Shown here in pieces: positions 1 to 9,350 of a DNA stretch of 64,000 nt; position 1 is the first letter of the stretch; each line of letters opens with the position of its first letter. The position numbers and the translations under genes were made by a program. The DNA lies in assembly GCF_004343255.1 (NCBI RefSeq), contig NZ_SMDD01000001.1, positions 694,577-758,576 of the forward strand, read 5' to 3'. A model generated the notes under the pieces. It was given only the letters and a program-made list of their open reading frames with translations. It did no database searches and was not told the origin of the DNA. Origin of the DNA: Laceyella sacchari. Its GTDB lineage: Bacteria > Bacillota > Bacilli > Thermoactinomycetales > Thermoactinomycetaceae.

Positions 1-83
1 CATGAGTAGCCCTTCATGTTGGCGGTCATAATACAAAACAAAGAAACGGTGAGTTCCGCGAAGCAGAAAGGAATGGGCGTCAA

Positions 84-1760
84 ATGAGTTGGACTGCTTT
101 ACTCATGTTTTTACAAGTGTTCTTCTCCATCGTCATCGGGTTATACTTTTGGAACTTGCTTAAAAGCCAACAGACACACCGTAGCGCCGTGGATCGCGAA
201 GCCAAGAGGGAATTGGAGAAATTGCAATCCATGCGCAAGATTTCCCTTACGGAACCGTTGGCGGAAAAGACCCGGCCCTCGGAATTGAGCGAAATCATCG
301 GGCAAGAAGAAGGGATACGCGCGTTGAAGGCGGCCATGTGCGGCCCCAATCCCCAACATGTGATCATTTATGGTCCGCCAGGGGTGGGCAAAACGGCTGC
401 GGCGCGCATTATTTTGAAAGAAGCCATTAAAAATAGCGCTTCGCCCTTTACCCGGGACGCCAAATTCGTGGAGATCGATGCGACGACGGCACGGTTTGAT
501 GAAAGGGGCATCGCAGACCCGCTGATCGGTTCTGTGCATGACCCAATCTACCAAGGGGCGGGGGCGATGGGAGTCGCCGGCGTCCCCCAGCCCAAGCCCG
601 GAGCGGTAACAAAAGCGCATGGGGGAGTTTTGTTCATCGATGAGATCGGTGAATTGCATCCGGTGCAGATGAATAAGCTCCTGAAAGTGTTGGAAGATCG
701 CAAAGTTTTCTTCGAGAGCGCTTACTATAGCTCTGAAGATAGCAACACCCCCAGTCACATCCATGATATTTTTCAAAATGGGATGCCTGCTGATTTTCGA
801 CTGATCGGCGCCACCACTCGCACGCCTGCCGAAATCCCGCCGGCCATACGCTCCCGGTGCATGGAGATCTTTTTCCGTCCCTTGTTAGCCCATGAGATCG
901 AACAAGTGGCCGAACAAGCGTTAAAACGCATCAATTTTGACTACGAGCCGGAAGCGGTTCAAGTGATTACCCGTTATGCGACGAACGGGCGTGACGCGGT
1001 AAACATCGTTCAAACAGCTGTCGGGCTTGTCTTGTCGGAAAATCGCCGAGTGGTTGAGGCGAGAGATGTGGAATGGGTTGTCCACAGCAGTCAGCTCAAT
1101 CCGCGGCCAGAGCAGAAAATGCCGGTTGCTCCGCAAGTGGGATTGGTGACGGGATTGGCGGTGTACGGCCCTCATCTGGGCACCGTGATCGAGATTGAAG
1201 TGACAGCTACACCCGCAGAATCAGGCAAAGGGTGCATCCAGATCACCGGAGTGGTCGAAGAAGAAGAGATGGCCGGACGCGAGCGTACCATCCGTCGCAA
1301 AAGCATGGCTCGGGGTTCTGTTGAAAATGTGATCACTGTCTTGAGGCAAAGCACGAACCTGAATCCCGATGCTTATCATTTGCACATAAACTTCCCAGGC
1401 GGTATGCCGCTTGATGGCCCTTCGGCAGGGGTGGCGATCGCCACGGCTATTTATTCGGCAATCAAAAGGAAACCCGTAGATCATCGGTTGGCGATGACGG
1501 GTGAATTAAGCATACACGGCTATGTCAAGCCAGTGGGAGGGATCATAGCCAAAGTTGATGCGGCCAAACAAGCAGGTGCGACCAGAGTATTGATACCGCG
1601 TGAGAATATGCAATCCATTTTCGAGCACATGGAAGGGATTGAAGTGATTCCCGTAGAACGGATTGAAGCGGTATTGGATCTGGCACTTGTAGAGGAGGAA
1701 AAGCAGACCGAGGACGCGACAGTGCCGTCCGTGTTTGCCCCCACCTCGGCGCCAGTGTGA
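84..1760 (+). CDS. lonB: ATP-dependent protease LonB
   Basis: This is a 558-residue AAA+ serine protease of the LonB type. A hydrophobic N-terminal segment (about residues 5-26) predicts membrane attachment. The ATPase domain carries Walker A GPPGVGKT (97-104) and Walker B FIDEIGE (184-190). The C-terminal Lon protease domain has Ser447 in a GPSAG motif and Lys490, 43 residues apart as in other Lon dyads. It lacks the long N-terminal substrate-recognition domain of LonA. In Bacillus, lonB sits next to lonA and is expressed in the forespore. A sporulation-type -10 box (GGTCATAAT, 24-32) lies upstream, but no convincing -35 is visible, so forespore control is only a suggestion. The ATG follows an AAAGGA-type Shine-Dalgarno (SD). 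Confidence 0.95.
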   Translation: MSWTALLMFLQVFFSIVIGLYFWNLLKSQQTHRSAVDREAKRELEKLQSMRKISLTEPLAEKTRPSELSEIIGQEEGIRALKAAMCGPNPQHVIIYGPPGVGKTAAARIILKEAIKNSASPFTRDAKFVEIDATTARFDERGIADPLIGSVHDPIYQGAGAMGVAGVPQPKPGAVTKAHGGVLFIDEIGELHPVQMNKLLKVLEDRKVFFESAYYSSEDSNTPSHIHDIFQNGMPADFRLIGATTRTPAEIPPAIRSRCMEIFFRPLLAHEIEQVAEQALKRINFDYEPEAVQVITRYATNGRDAVNIVQTAVGLVLSENRRVVEARDVEWVVHSSQLNPRPEQKMPVAPQVGLVTGLAVYGPHLGTVIEIEVTATPAESGKGCIQITGVVEEEEMAGRERTIRRKSMARGSVENVITVLRQSTNLNPDAYHLHINFPGGMPLDGPSAGVAIATAIYSAIKRKPVDHRLAMTGELSIHGYVKPVGGIIAKVDAAKQAGATRVLIPRENMQSIFEHMEGIEVIPVERIEAVLDLALVEEEKQTEDATVPSVFAPTSAPV

Positions 1761-1792
1761 ATGTAAGTGCGGAATTGGCCTGGACAAACGTG

Positions 1793-1827
1793 CCAAGTCG
1801 GCCTCCCGCAGTGGGAATCCGACTTGG
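1793..1827 (+). other. lonB-lonA intergenic hairpin
   Basis: A perfect 9-bp stem (CCAAGTCGG/CCGACTTGG) encloses an inner TCCC/GGGA stem. It follows the lonB stop and lies just upstream of the lonA promoter. Only two T residues follow, so it is at best a weak terminator. It may instead protect the lonB mRNA end. Confidence 0.5.
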
Positions 1828-1835
1828 TTATGTCA

Positions 1836-1864
1836 TAGACAAAACAAATCGAATAAGATAAAAT
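1836..1864 (+). promoter_or_regulatory. Predicted SigmaA promoter of lonA
   Basis: TAGACA (-35) and TAAAAT (-10) are separated by 17 bp, 49 bp upstream of the lonA ATG. I saw no CtsR-type direct repeat in the gap, so class III heat-shock control is not supported by the sequence. Confidence 0.55.
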
Positions 1865-1912
1865 CGTACAAAGTTATTCAGTTCCTTGAGTGTCAGCAAC
1901 GGAGGTGCATGT

Positions 1913-4258
1913 ATGGCTGTAAAAGAAGAGGAACGCACATTGCCTTTGCTCCCTTTAAGAGGGTTGATTGTCTTTCCGACAATGGTTTTGCATTTAGACG
2001 TGGGGCGGGAACGCTCTGTTCAAGCTTTGGAAAAGGCAATGGTTGATGATGAACATCATATTTTACTTGCGACACAAAAGGAAATTCAAATAGAAGAACC
2101 TTTGGCCGAAGACATTTATGAGATCGGCACGGTCGCCAAAGTGAGGCAGATGCTCAAATTGCCCAACGGCACCATTCGGGTTCTGGTGGAAGGGTTAAAA
2201 AGAGCCCGTATCAAGGAATATGTAGATTCAGAAGAATGTTATATCGTCACTTATGAAGAGTTGGCAGGCATAGATGAGGGAGATATGGACACGGAAGCCC
2301 TGATGCGCTCCGTATTGGACCATTTTGAACAATACTTGCGTCTGTCCAAAAAAGTCTCTCCTGAAACCTATTCTGTCGTGTCTGACATTGAAGAACCGGG
2401 ACGCCTTGCCGATGTGATCACTTCTCATCTGCCCCTCAAGATTTCCGACAAACAGTCCATTCTCGAAACGATTGATGTCAAAGCACGTTTGGAAAAATTG
2501 CTCGCCATCATCCATAACGAGAAAGAAGTGCTGGAGCTTGAGAAGAAAATCAGTTCGCGCGTGAAAAAACAAATGGAAAAAACGCAAAAAGAATACTATC
2601 TGCGCGAACAGATGAAAGCCATTCAAAAAGAGTTGGGAGAAAAAGAAGGGCGCCTCGCCGAAGCGGAAGAGTTGCGTGAGAAGCTGGCAGAATTAGAGGC
2701 TTCGGAAGAGGTCAAAGAGAAGATCGAAAAAGAGATCGATCGTTTGGAGAAAATCCCGACCACATCTGCTGAAGGCGGCGTGGTGCGCACGTATATCGAG
2801 TGGTTGCTTGATTTGCCTTGGCAGCGGGTGACTGTGGACGATCTGGACTTGGCCAAAGCGGAAACCATCTTGGATGAAGACCATTATGGACTTGAAAAGG
2901 TAAAGGAACGGGTCTTGGAATACTTGGCCGTGCAGCAGATGGTGAAACAGTTGAAAGGGCCAATCCTCTGTTTGGCGGGTCCTCCCGGAGTGGGGAAAAC
3001 GTCATTGGCACGTTCCATCGCACGGGCATTAAATCGTCATTTTGTGCGGATTTCCCTAGGCGGCGTGCGCGATGAAGCGGAAATTCGCGGCCACCGGCGT
3101 ACCTACGTGGGTGCGATGCCCGGACGGATCATTCAGGGGATGAAGCAAGCCGGTAGCGCGAACCCCGTCTTCTTGTTGGACGAAATTGATAAAATGTCAA
3201 TGGATTTCCGTGGTGATCCATCAGCGGCGTTGTTGGAGGTTTTAGATCCGAACCAAAACAACACATTCAGCGATCATTACATAGAAATTCCTTTTGACCT
3301 TTCCAAAGTGATGTTCGTAACCACGGCCAACGCTGTGCACAACATTCCACGCCCGCTTTTGGATCGGATGGAAGTGATTTACATCTCCGGGTACACTGAG
3401 CTGGAAAAGGAGCAAATTTCCAAATCGTACCTGATTCCCAAGCAACTGAAAGAACATGGGCTGACCAAAGAGCAATTGCAAATTCAGGGTGCGGCTACAT
3501 TGAAGCTGATTCGCCATTATACCAGGGAAGCGGGCGTACGCAACCTGGAACGTACGATTGGTACATTATGCCGCAAAGCTGCCAAGCAGATTGTGTCAGG
3601 TAAGAAGAACAAAGTTGTTATCACGGCCAAGAATTTGGAAGAATACCTCGGCCCAGAAAAATTCCGGTATGGTCGGGCAGAAGAGACAGATCAAGTCGGC
3701 ATGGCCACCGGTCTCGCTTGGACGGAGACAGGCGGCGATACGTTATCGGTTGAAGTCTCACTCTTGCCGGGCAAAGGAAAATTGACCTTGACCGGTCAAC
3801 TGGGGGACGTGATGAAAGAATCAGCGCAAGCGGCGTTCAGCTTCATTCGTTCCCGGGCGGAAGCGCTCAACATCGACCCCGATTTTCATGAGAAAATGGA
3901 TGTTCATGTTCATGTGCCGGAAGGAGCGATTCCCAAAGATGGGCCATCCGCCGGGATTACCATGGCTACCGCATTGGTGTCGGCCTTGACCAACATTCCG
4001 GTATCCCGCTTTGTGGCGATGACTGGGGAGATCACGTTGCGCGGACGGGTGCTACCGATTGGTGGATTAAAAGAGAAAGCGCTCAGCGCTCATCGAGCCG
4101 GCATTCAACATGTGATCATTCCAAAAGACAATGAAAAAGACCTGGAGGAAATTCCAAAAAGCGTTCGCAAAGATTTGGTTTTCACCGCGGTCAGCCAAAT
4201 GGATGAGGTGTTGAAGTTGGCGTTAGTGAGGGATCCTTATGATCGTGAAAACAACTGA
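1913..4258 (+). CDS. lonA: ATP-dependent protease LonA
   Basis: This is a 781-residue Lon protease, a cytosolic homo-oligomer that unfolds and degrades damaged and regulatory proteins. It has an N-terminal LAN domain, a long charged helical region (about 190-290), an AAA+ domain with Walker A GPPGVGKT (356-363) and a protease domain with Ser679 and Lys722, the same numbers as the Escherichia coli Lon dyad. An in-frame TTG lies 27 bases upstream. I chose the ATG because GGAGGT at 1901-1906 is well spaced before it and MAVKEEER matches the usual start of the family. The last 20 bases overlap ysxC, so translational coupling is likely. Confidence 0.96.
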   Translation: MAVKEEERTLPLLPLRGLIVFPTMVLHLDVGRERSVQALEKAMVDDEHHILLATQKEIQIEEPLAEDIYEIGTVAKVRQMLKLPNGTIRVLVEGLKRARIKEYVDSEECYIVTYEELAGIDEGDMDTEALMRSVLDHFEQYLRLSKKVSPETYSVVSDIEEPGRLADVITSHLPLKISDKQSILETIDVKARLEKLLAIIHNEKEVLELEKKISSRVKKQMEKTQKEYYLREQMKAIQKELGEKEGRLAEAEELREKLAELEASEEVKEKIEKEIDRLEKIPTTSAEGGVVRTYIEWLLDLPWQRVTVDDLDLAKAETILDEDHYGLEKVKERVLEYLAVQQMVKQLKGPILCLAGPPGVGKTSLARSIARALNRHFVRISLGGVRDEAEIRGHRRTYVGAMPGRIIQGMKQAGSANPVFLLDEIDKMSMDFRGDPSAALLEVLDPNQNNTFSDHYIEIPFDLSKVMFVTTANAVHNIPRPLLDRMEVIYISGYTELEKEQISKSYLIPKQLKEHGLTKEQLQIQGAATLKLIRHYTREAGVRNLERTIGTLCRKAAKQIVSGKKNKVVITAKNLEEYLGPEKFRYGRAEETDQVGMATGLAWTETGGDTLSVEVSLLPGKGKLTLTGQLGDVMKESAQAAFSFIRSRAEALNIDPDFHEKMDVHVHVPEGAIPKDGPSAGITMATALVSALTNIPVSRFVAMTGEITLRGRVLPIGGLKEKALSAHRAGIQHVIIPKDNEKDLEEIPKSVRKDLVFTAVSQMDEVLKLALVRDPYDRENN

Positions 4259-4847
4259 ATTTGTGATAAGCGCTGTGAAGCCGGCGCAGTATCCAGACGA
4301 CGCCCTGCCAGAATTCGCGCTGGCTGGGCGTTCCAATGTGGGCAAATCTTCGTTGATCAACTGCCTGATTCGGCGCAAAAACTTGGCCCGTACAAGTTCC
4401 AAGCCTGGCAAAACGCAGACGATCAACTTCTATAAGATCAATGATGCCTTATATTTTGCTGATGTGCCGGGCTACGGCTTCGCCAAAGTGCCTAAGAGCG
4501 TGCGCAATGCTTGGGGAAAGATGATGGAAACGTACCTGAGTCAGCGCGACGAGCTCAAGGCGGTGATTCAGGTGGTTGACTTGCGCCACCCGCCAAGCAA
4601 TGATGATTACAATATGTATCAATACTTGAAGCATTTCGGCATTCCCACCATTGTTGTGGCAACCAAAGCGGATAAGATTTCAAAAGGGCAATGGCAGAAA
4701 CATTTGAAAGTAATCAGAGAAGGGCTTGAGCTTCAAAAAGGAGACCCACTCATCTGCTTTTCTTCCGAAACGGGACAAGGGCGCGATGAAGTGTGGCGGG
4801 AAATCACCCAACGAATGGAAGAACAGAATGCAGAGCTAACCACATAA
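4239..4847 (+). CDS. ysxC: Ribosome biogenesis GTPase YsxC/EngB
   Basis: This is a 202-residue TrmE-Era-EngA-EngB family GTPase, needed for assembly of the 50S subunit. Visible motifs are the G1 loop GRSNVGKSS (30-38), the G3 motif DVPGYG (75-80), the G4 motif TKAD near 142 and a C-terminal G5-like SSETG. Length is typical (B. subtilis YsxC is about 195 residues). It starts inside the lonA 3' end with a 20-base overlap. In B. subtilis hemA comes next; here ddl and an inserted block follow. Confidence 0.95.
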   Translation: MIVKTTEFVISAVKPAQYPDDALPEFALAGRSNVGKSSLINCLIRRKNLARTSSKPGKTQTINFYKINDALYFADVPGYGFAKVPKSVRNAWGKMMETYLSQRDELKAVIQVVDLRHPPSNDDYNMYQYLKHFGIPTIVVATKADKISKGQWQKHLKVIREGLELQKGDPLICFSSETGQGRDEVWREITQRMEEQNAELTT

Positions 4848-4881
4848 ACATGAGTCATAACAGAAGAAGGGGTGGGGAAGG

Positions 4882-5979
4882 ATGAGCAAGAAATTACGGG
4901 TGGCCGTACTGTTTGGGGGAAAATCGGGAGAGCATGAGGTCTCTTTGGCTTCGGCTTCTTCAGTGATGAAAGCGATGGATCACGAGAAATACGACATCAT
5001 ACCCATCGGTATCACTCAAGAAGGATCGTTCCTCTTGGGGCAAGCTGCATTGCCGATGTTGGAAGGAAAGGCGGAACAGGCGGAGATCAACCGCTTGCAA
5101 CAGCTGATGCCCGCCGTGACGACCGGGACGCATGCATTGCTTGCGTTTCAGCGAGAAGAGATCGATGTCGTGTTTCCGGTATTGCATGGTACTTACGGGG
5201 AAGACGGGACGATTCAAGGATTTCTGGAGATTGCCAACATCCCTTACGTAGGTGCTGGTGTACTGGCTTCCAGCGTTGGTATGGATAAAGCCGTTTCCAA
5301 AAAGGTGTTTGCCGAAGCCGGCTTGCCACAGGCCAACTATGTCTCTTTCTTGAAGGCTGACTTGGTGCGCAATCAAGAAGCGGTGCTTGCGCGCATCGAA
5401 AAGGAATTGGGTTACCCTTGTTTTGTCAAACCGGCTAATCTCGGTTCCAGTGTGGGGATTTCCAAAGCGAGAAACCGTGAGGAACTGATCGAGGCGCTCG
5501 CTTTGGCGTCGGCGTATGACCGGAAAATCGTGGTCGAAGAATTTGTGCCGGCTCATGAAGTGGAAGTTGCGGTATTAGGCAATGACGAACCGGAAGCTTC
5601 TGTGCCGGGAGAAATTGTCTCGTCCAATGAGTTTTATGATTACAAAGCAAAATATATCGATGGCAAATCGGTCATGCGCATTCCCGCTGAACTGCCTCAA
5701 GACACCGCCGAGCAACTGCGTGAAATGGCGATTCGCGCGTTTAAGGCCATTGATGGTAGCGGACTGGCGCGGGTGGACTTCTTCATCCGCAAAGACACGG
5801 GTGAGATCTTGTTGAACGAAATCAACACGATGCCAGGGTTTACCCAATTCAGCATGTATGCAAAATTGTGGGAGCATTCCGGCTTGACCTACGCGGAACT
5901 GGTAGACAAATTGATCCAGCTGGCCCTGGAACGATATGAGGAAAAAAGCCAGCTTCGCACCGACTTTGCCGCTGAATAA
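4882..5979 (+). CDS. ddl: D-alanine--D-alanine ligase
   Basis: This is a 365-residue ATP-grasp ligase that joins two D-Ala for the peptidoglycan stem peptide in the cytoplasm. The N-terminal FGGKSGEHEVSLASA motif is the ligase signature. GSSVGISK (about 190) and the C-terminal metal and ATP loop LLNEINTMPGFTQFSMY are present. Tyr in the active-site serine/tyrosine loop points to a D-Ala-D-Ala rather than D-Ala-D-Lac enzyme, as inference. A GGGGTGGGGAAGG stretch provides the SD. A clear terminator follows, so it closes the lonA-ysxC-ddl unit. Placement here differs from B. subtilis. Confidence 0.95.
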   Translation: MSKKLRVAVLFGGKSGEHEVSLASASSVMKAMDHEKYDIIPIGITQEGSFLLGQAALPMLEGKAEQAEINRLQQLMPAVTTGTHALLAFQREEIDVVFPVLHGTYGEDGTIQGFLEIANIPYVGAGVLASSVGMDKAVSKKVFAEAGLPQANYVSFLKADLVRNQEAVLARIEKELGYPCFVKPANLGSSVGISKARNREELIEALALASAYDRKIVVEEFVPAHEVEVAVLGNDEPEASVPGEIVSSNEFYDYKAKYIDGKSVMRIPAELPQDTAEQLREMAIRAFKAIDGSGLARVDFFIRKDTGEILLNEINTMPGFTQFSMYAKLWEHSGLTYAELVDKLIQLALERYEEKSQLRTDFAAE

Positions 5980-5989
5980 CAACAAGGGA

Positions 5990-6019
5990 CCCCTTTTCCA
6001 TTTGGAAAGGGGGTTTTTT
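5990..6019 (+). terminator. Rho-independent terminator after ddl
   Basis: A 10-bp stem (one G-T wobble) with an ATTT loop is followed by six T residues, 11 bases after the ddl stop. Confidence 0.9.
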
Positions 6020-6070
6020 GTGTTTTGTTGCAATATACAAGGGAGACAAGCGGCCGAGTGGAAAGGCTAT

Positions 6071-6099
6071 TTGAAAAAATGAAAAAGAATTTATATGTT
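6071..6099 (+). promoter_or_regulatory. Possible SigmaA promoter of the permease pair
   Basis: TTGAAA and TATGTT are 17 bp apart, upstream of the first permease gene and downstream of the ddl terminator. The surrounding DNA is AT-rich. Confidence 0.45.
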
Positions 6100-6148
6100 A
6101 TATTGGAATTGTTTGATATTTATAACAACAAAGGCAGGAGTCGATCTT

Positions 6149-7042
6149 ATGATACGCCGTTGGAGTTCGTCTTTCTTTGCCGTGCTGGCGCTGGTCTTTT
6201 TGTTGGCGCTGTGCCCTTTGCTGCCGTTTGGAGAGATAGTGGAGCCAACTAAGCAGATTCAATCGGTTAGTCAAGCAATTCACTCGGTGGTTGACTATTT
6301 CGCCGGCATTTATAGTGGCGAAAGTTTGATGTATAACCGATTACATAACTTGGAGCTGGTGCATGAAAATTTCTTGCAGGCGGTTTGGCCGCTGTTTTGG
6401 TATTCTTGCGCTTATGTGGGCGGAGCCGGGGTGATCGCCTTGTTCCTTGGGATCTGGGTGGGAGTGCGGTTTGCCAGTTCCACAGGTTGGTTGAAAGAAG
6501 TGGTGGGGTTTTGCAATGTAGTTCCCGATCTCATGATGGCCATGACATTGCAATTATTGGTCATCTGGGTGTATAAGCGAACAGGAGTGCTGCTCGCCAA
6601 TGTGATGACCATCGAGCAAGAAGAGGCGGTGTTGTTGCCGATATTGGTGTTATTTATCTTGCCTTTTGTCTACGTTGTGCGTCTGGTTTCCCATCTCACT
6701 TATGCCGAATTGAGCAAAGAGTATGTATTGTTAGCCAAAGCAAAAGGCATTCCGCGCTCGGCCATTCTCAACAGGCATGTCTTGCGCAATGTGTTGCCAC
6801 AGGTAAGGGCACACTTGCCCCAATTGGTGTCCGCGATGATCGGAAGTATGATTGTTGTGGAGCAGTGGATGAACGTTAATGGTGTGGGTTGGTTTATCCT
6901 GCATAAGTTTGAGATTACGCCACTGCTTACCTATCCAGTGTTGGTCAATTCGCTGTTCCTGTTGGTCATCTTGTTTATGTGCCTTTACGGCTTGATGCGG
7001 CTGGCATTTTCGCTGATTGTCAGGGGGGTAGCTCATGATTAA
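6149..7042 (+). CDS. ABC transporter permease, dipeptide/oligopeptide (DppB/OppB) type
   Basis: This is a 297-residue inner-membrane permease with about six transmembrane segments, starting with a segment at 7-27. The cytoplasmic coupling (EAA-like) loop is visible around AKAKGIPRSAILNRHVLRN, followed by LPQLVSAMIGSMIVVEQ, as in BPD_transp_1 proteins of the DppB family. The start is the ATG with AGGCAGGAG upstream; an in-frame ATG 54 bases earlier has no good SD. The stop overlaps the next permease by 8 bases. No ATPase or substrate-binding gene is adjacent, so the substrate cannot be inferred. Confidence 0.85.
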   Translation: MIRRWSSSFFAVLALVFLLALCPLLPFGEIVEPTKQIQSVSQAIHSVVDYFAGIYSGESLMYNRLHNLELVHENFLQAVWPLFWYSCAYVGGAGVIALFLGIWVGVRFASSTGWLKEVVGFCNVVPDLMMAMTLQLLVIWVYKRTGVLLANVMTIEQEEAVLLPILVLFILPFVYVVRLVSHLTYAELSKEYVLLAKAKGIPRSAILNRHVLRNVLPQVRAHLPQLVSAMIGSMIVVEQWMNVNGVGWFILHKFEITPLLTYPVLVNSLFLLVILFMCLYGLMRLAFSLIVRGVAHD

Positions 7043-7933
7043 ACGGAAATTACGCCGTCCAGTCGCTTTTTATACAGGAATGGGGTTGCTTTTATTATTG
7101 TCGCTGGTGGCGCTCATCGGGCCGTGGGTGATTCCCTACTCTCCTCATCAAATGTTTTTGCTCCCCGTCAGGGCTGGGGAAATCGTCGGGCCGCCAGAAC
7201 TTCCTTCGGAGAGGCATTGGTTGGGGACGGATGTGTTTGGTCGCGATATGTTGACGTTGGTTCTGTTGGGGCTGCGTTACACATTGCTGACCGTTTTGTT
7301 GGTAGCGGGGCTTCGCATCTTGTTTGGTGGGATGATTGGCGTACTAAAAGGATTGTCCCCGCAGGCAGGGAAGCGCCGCCAGGATGGTACGCTGATGCGG
7401 GTAGCCCGGCTATTCCCAGTGTTTTTCATTGCTTTTTTTCTGTTGTTTAACATCAACCAAATGGAAAGTGTGGAGGTGCTGACCATCGCCTTGATTCAAC
7501 TGGCGGTGTTGGTGTTGATCGGTATCCCACAGGTGGCACATATTTTTAAAGCATATGTGATTGAATGGAAGGGGCAAGCGTTTGTGGAGGCCTCGAAACT
7601 CATGGGTGGCAGCAAATGGTGGCTAGTGCGTAAGCACTTGTGGCCGTGGAATGTATCCTGGTGTTAAATTTGTTGGGACAACTGGGGGTGTTGGGGGTTT
7701 TTGTCGGCGGAATGATTCGCATAGAAAATGTGTTTGAACGGGAACATGCGATCACTCGTTCATTTGAGTGGGCGGGATTGTTGACGCAGAACAAAAGCTT
7801 TGTCATTTCTTATCCGGAAATTATCCTGATCCCGGTTGGATTGTTTCTGTTGTTGCTGTTTTCATTATATTTGGTGTCGCGGGGGCTGGAGCGGGGTTAC
7901 CAGCGGGAGCGAGAGGAATATCCATACGTGTGA
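7035..7933 (+). pseudogene. DppC/OppC-type ABC permease interrupted by a frameshift
   Basis: The reading frame from 7035 encodes an N-terminal transmembrane segment, the typical SERHWLGTDVFGRD motif and the coupling loop (EASKLMGGSKWW...), then stops at 7665-7667. The homologous continuation (ILVLNLLGQLGVLGVF...) runs in another frame from about 7655 to 7933. Restoring one base near 7650-7658 would give one protein of about 299 residues, the normal family length. No slippery heptamer is visible, so programmed frameshifting is unlikely. It is either a real 1-bp deletion or a sequencing error. The intact partner lies immediately upstream. Confidence 0.8.
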
Positions 7934-7949
7934 AGCGGGCGCTTTTTTG

Positions 7950-8705
7950 TCAGGCGCCCGCTTCGCCTTGATCAGTTAGAATCTCCGGGCCGTCTTTGGT
8001 GATGGCGATGGTGTGTTCATACTGGGCCGCGAGACTGCCGTCCACAGTTTTGGCTGTCCAGCCATCTGCTGCAATGGTGACATGATGGTTGCCCAACGTC
8101 AGCATCGGTTCAATTGTGATCACCATGCCTTCTTTTAGCAATGGGCCTTGGTGGGGTGGCCCGTAGTGGGGCACTTCCGGCTCTTCATGGATGCGCTGCC
8201 CGATCCCGTGGCCGATAAACGGGCGAACGACGCCATACCCTTTAGATTCAGCAAAAGTTTGGATCGCGTGGGAGATGTCTCCGACGCGGTTTCCCACTTG
8301 TGCTTGGGCGATGCCGCGGTACAGTGATTCTTTGGTGACTTCTAGCAACCGTTGCGCAGCTTCGCTGATCGTGCCGACGGGGTAAGTCCAAGCCGAATCG
8401 GCCAACCAGCCGTTATAGTTCACCACCATGTCGATAGTTACGATATCTCCTTCTGAGAGTGGGGTTTTGTGGGGAAATCCGTGGCAGACTTCATCATTGA
8501 TGGAAGCGCAAGTGGCATAAGGATAGCCCATGTATCCTTTTTGCTCTGGGGTGGCCCCGTACCGCTTTAAATAGGATTCTACCCATTGGTCGATGTCCCA
8601 AGTGGAAACGCCCGGGCGGATGCGTTTGCGAATTTCCCGGTGGCAGGCAGCCAAAATTCGGCCGGCTGTTCGCATGTGACGAATCCCTTCCGATGATTTG
8701 CTCAT
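7950..8705 (-). CDS. map: Methionine aminopeptidase, type I
   Basis: This is a 251-residue cytosolic metallopeptidase that removes initiator methionine. The five metal ligands can be placed: two Asp in TIDMVVNYNGWLADSAW, His in GHGIGQRIHEEP, Glu in ITIEPM and Glu in QYEHTIAIT. The open frame extends upstream, but MSKSSEG is preceded by GAGGAG at good spacing and the family begins near here. It shares a transcript with the membrane protein gene upstream on the minus strand (17-base gap). In many Bacillales map lies in the ribosomal protein cluster, so this may be a second copy. Confidence 0.94.
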   Translation of the reverse strand: MSKSSEGIRHMRTAGRILAACHREIRKRIRPGVSTWDIDQWVESYLKRYGATPEQKGYMGYPYATCASINDEVCHGFPHKTPLSEGDIVTIDMVVNYNGWLADSAWTYPVGTISEAAQRLLEVTKESLYRGIAQAQVGNRVGDISHAIQTFAESKGYGVVRPFIGHGIGQRIHEEPEVPHYGPPHQGPLLKEGMVITIEPMLTLGNHHVTIAADGWTAKTVDGSLAAQYEHTIAITKDGPEILTDQGEAGA

Positions 8706-8722
8706 TGGCTTGACTCCTCGCA

Positions 8723-9193
8723 TTATTTTTTGGACAAGAAGATCAATCCCAAAACGACAATAAAAACCGGCCAATAGTTGTGCAAAACGGTGGTGACAGG
8801 GGAAACGATCGGCAGTTCCGTGACACCCGGATAAGCGACCACACCTGTCAAGACCAAGATGCCGCCCACGATCCCGCTCATGTTGTGTTTGGTAAGGAGG
8901 TACTGTAATAAGACGGACAAACCGACGAAGACGAGCAGGATACTCCAGTGGTTGGGCCAGCCATCTACATATTTTATGCCCCAGACCGACAATCCGAGAA
9001 AGGCAATTAACCCAGCCCATAAGGCCAAGGAGCCGATTCGTTTTAGAAAAGCGACAAATAGCAAGATCGCTCCGATTAAAAACATGATAAAGGGCCAGGT
9101 AATAAATGATTGGAGCGGAGCGAGTTCAAATTTGGTTACCAACAACAAGGCTCCGCCAAGGATCAGGATAAATCCGATCAGCTTTGATTGCAT
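8723..9193 (-). CDS. Small polytopic membrane protein, LiaF-N-terminal-like
   Basis: This is a 156-residue hydrophobic protein with about six short membrane segments, starting MQSKLIGFILILGGALLL and ending in a VFIVVLGLIFL segment and SKK. The spacing of Gly-rich, Leu/Ile/Val-rich pairs resembles the N-terminal membrane region of LiaF-like proteins, without their soluble C-terminal domain. An upstream in-frame ATG (15 codons earlier) exists, but AAGGAGAG is better placed before the chosen start. It precedes map on the same strand. Function is unknown. Confidence 0.65.
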   Translation of the reverse strand: MQSKLIGFILILGGALLLVTKFELAPLQSFITWPFIMFLIGAILLFVAFLKRIGSLALWAGLIAFLGLSVWGIKYVDGWPNHWSILLVFVGLSVLLQYLLTKHNMSGIVGGILVLTGVVAYPGVTELPIVSPVTTVLHNYWPVFIVVLGLIFLSKK

Positions 9194-9236
9194 GAAAAGC
9201 GTCTCTCCTTGAAGATCAGTAGATTTTTCCTTTTCC

Positions 9237-9264
9237 ATCTTATCACAATTCAGAGACGAGTCAG
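9237..9264 (-). promoter_or_regulatory. Weak SigmaA-like promoter of the membrane protein-map pair
   Basis: On the minus strand CTGACT and TAAGAT are 16 bp apart, with the -10 about 45 bases before the chosen start codon. Confidence 0.35.
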
Positions 9265-9276
9265 GACAGAAAAATG

Positions 9277-9318
9277 AAAAACGAGGTGGCGTCGGTGTCA
9301 GACGTCCCCCCCGTTTTT
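9277..9318 (-). terminator. Imperfect terminator of the importer operon
   Basis: Downstream of the minus-strand importer genes an imperfect stem (AAAAACG...CGTC pairing GACG...CGTTTTT, one bulge and mismatches) is followed on the minus strand by a T run. Confidence 0.5.
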
Positions 9319-9350
9319 ATCCGATAATTTGGTTGCCGGCGACCACTACA

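Noticed and set aside
141-776. 211-codon open frame opposite lonB
   Set aside because: Antisense shadow of a clear AAA+ protease gene.
7600-7670. Programmed frameshift in the DppC-type gene
   Set aside because: No slippery heptamer or downstream structure is visible; a simple base loss explains it better.
7932-7964. 11-bp inverted repeat at the end of map as terminator
   Set aside because: The T run lies in the loop and not after the stem, and the repeat overlaps the map coding end; terminator function is doubtful.
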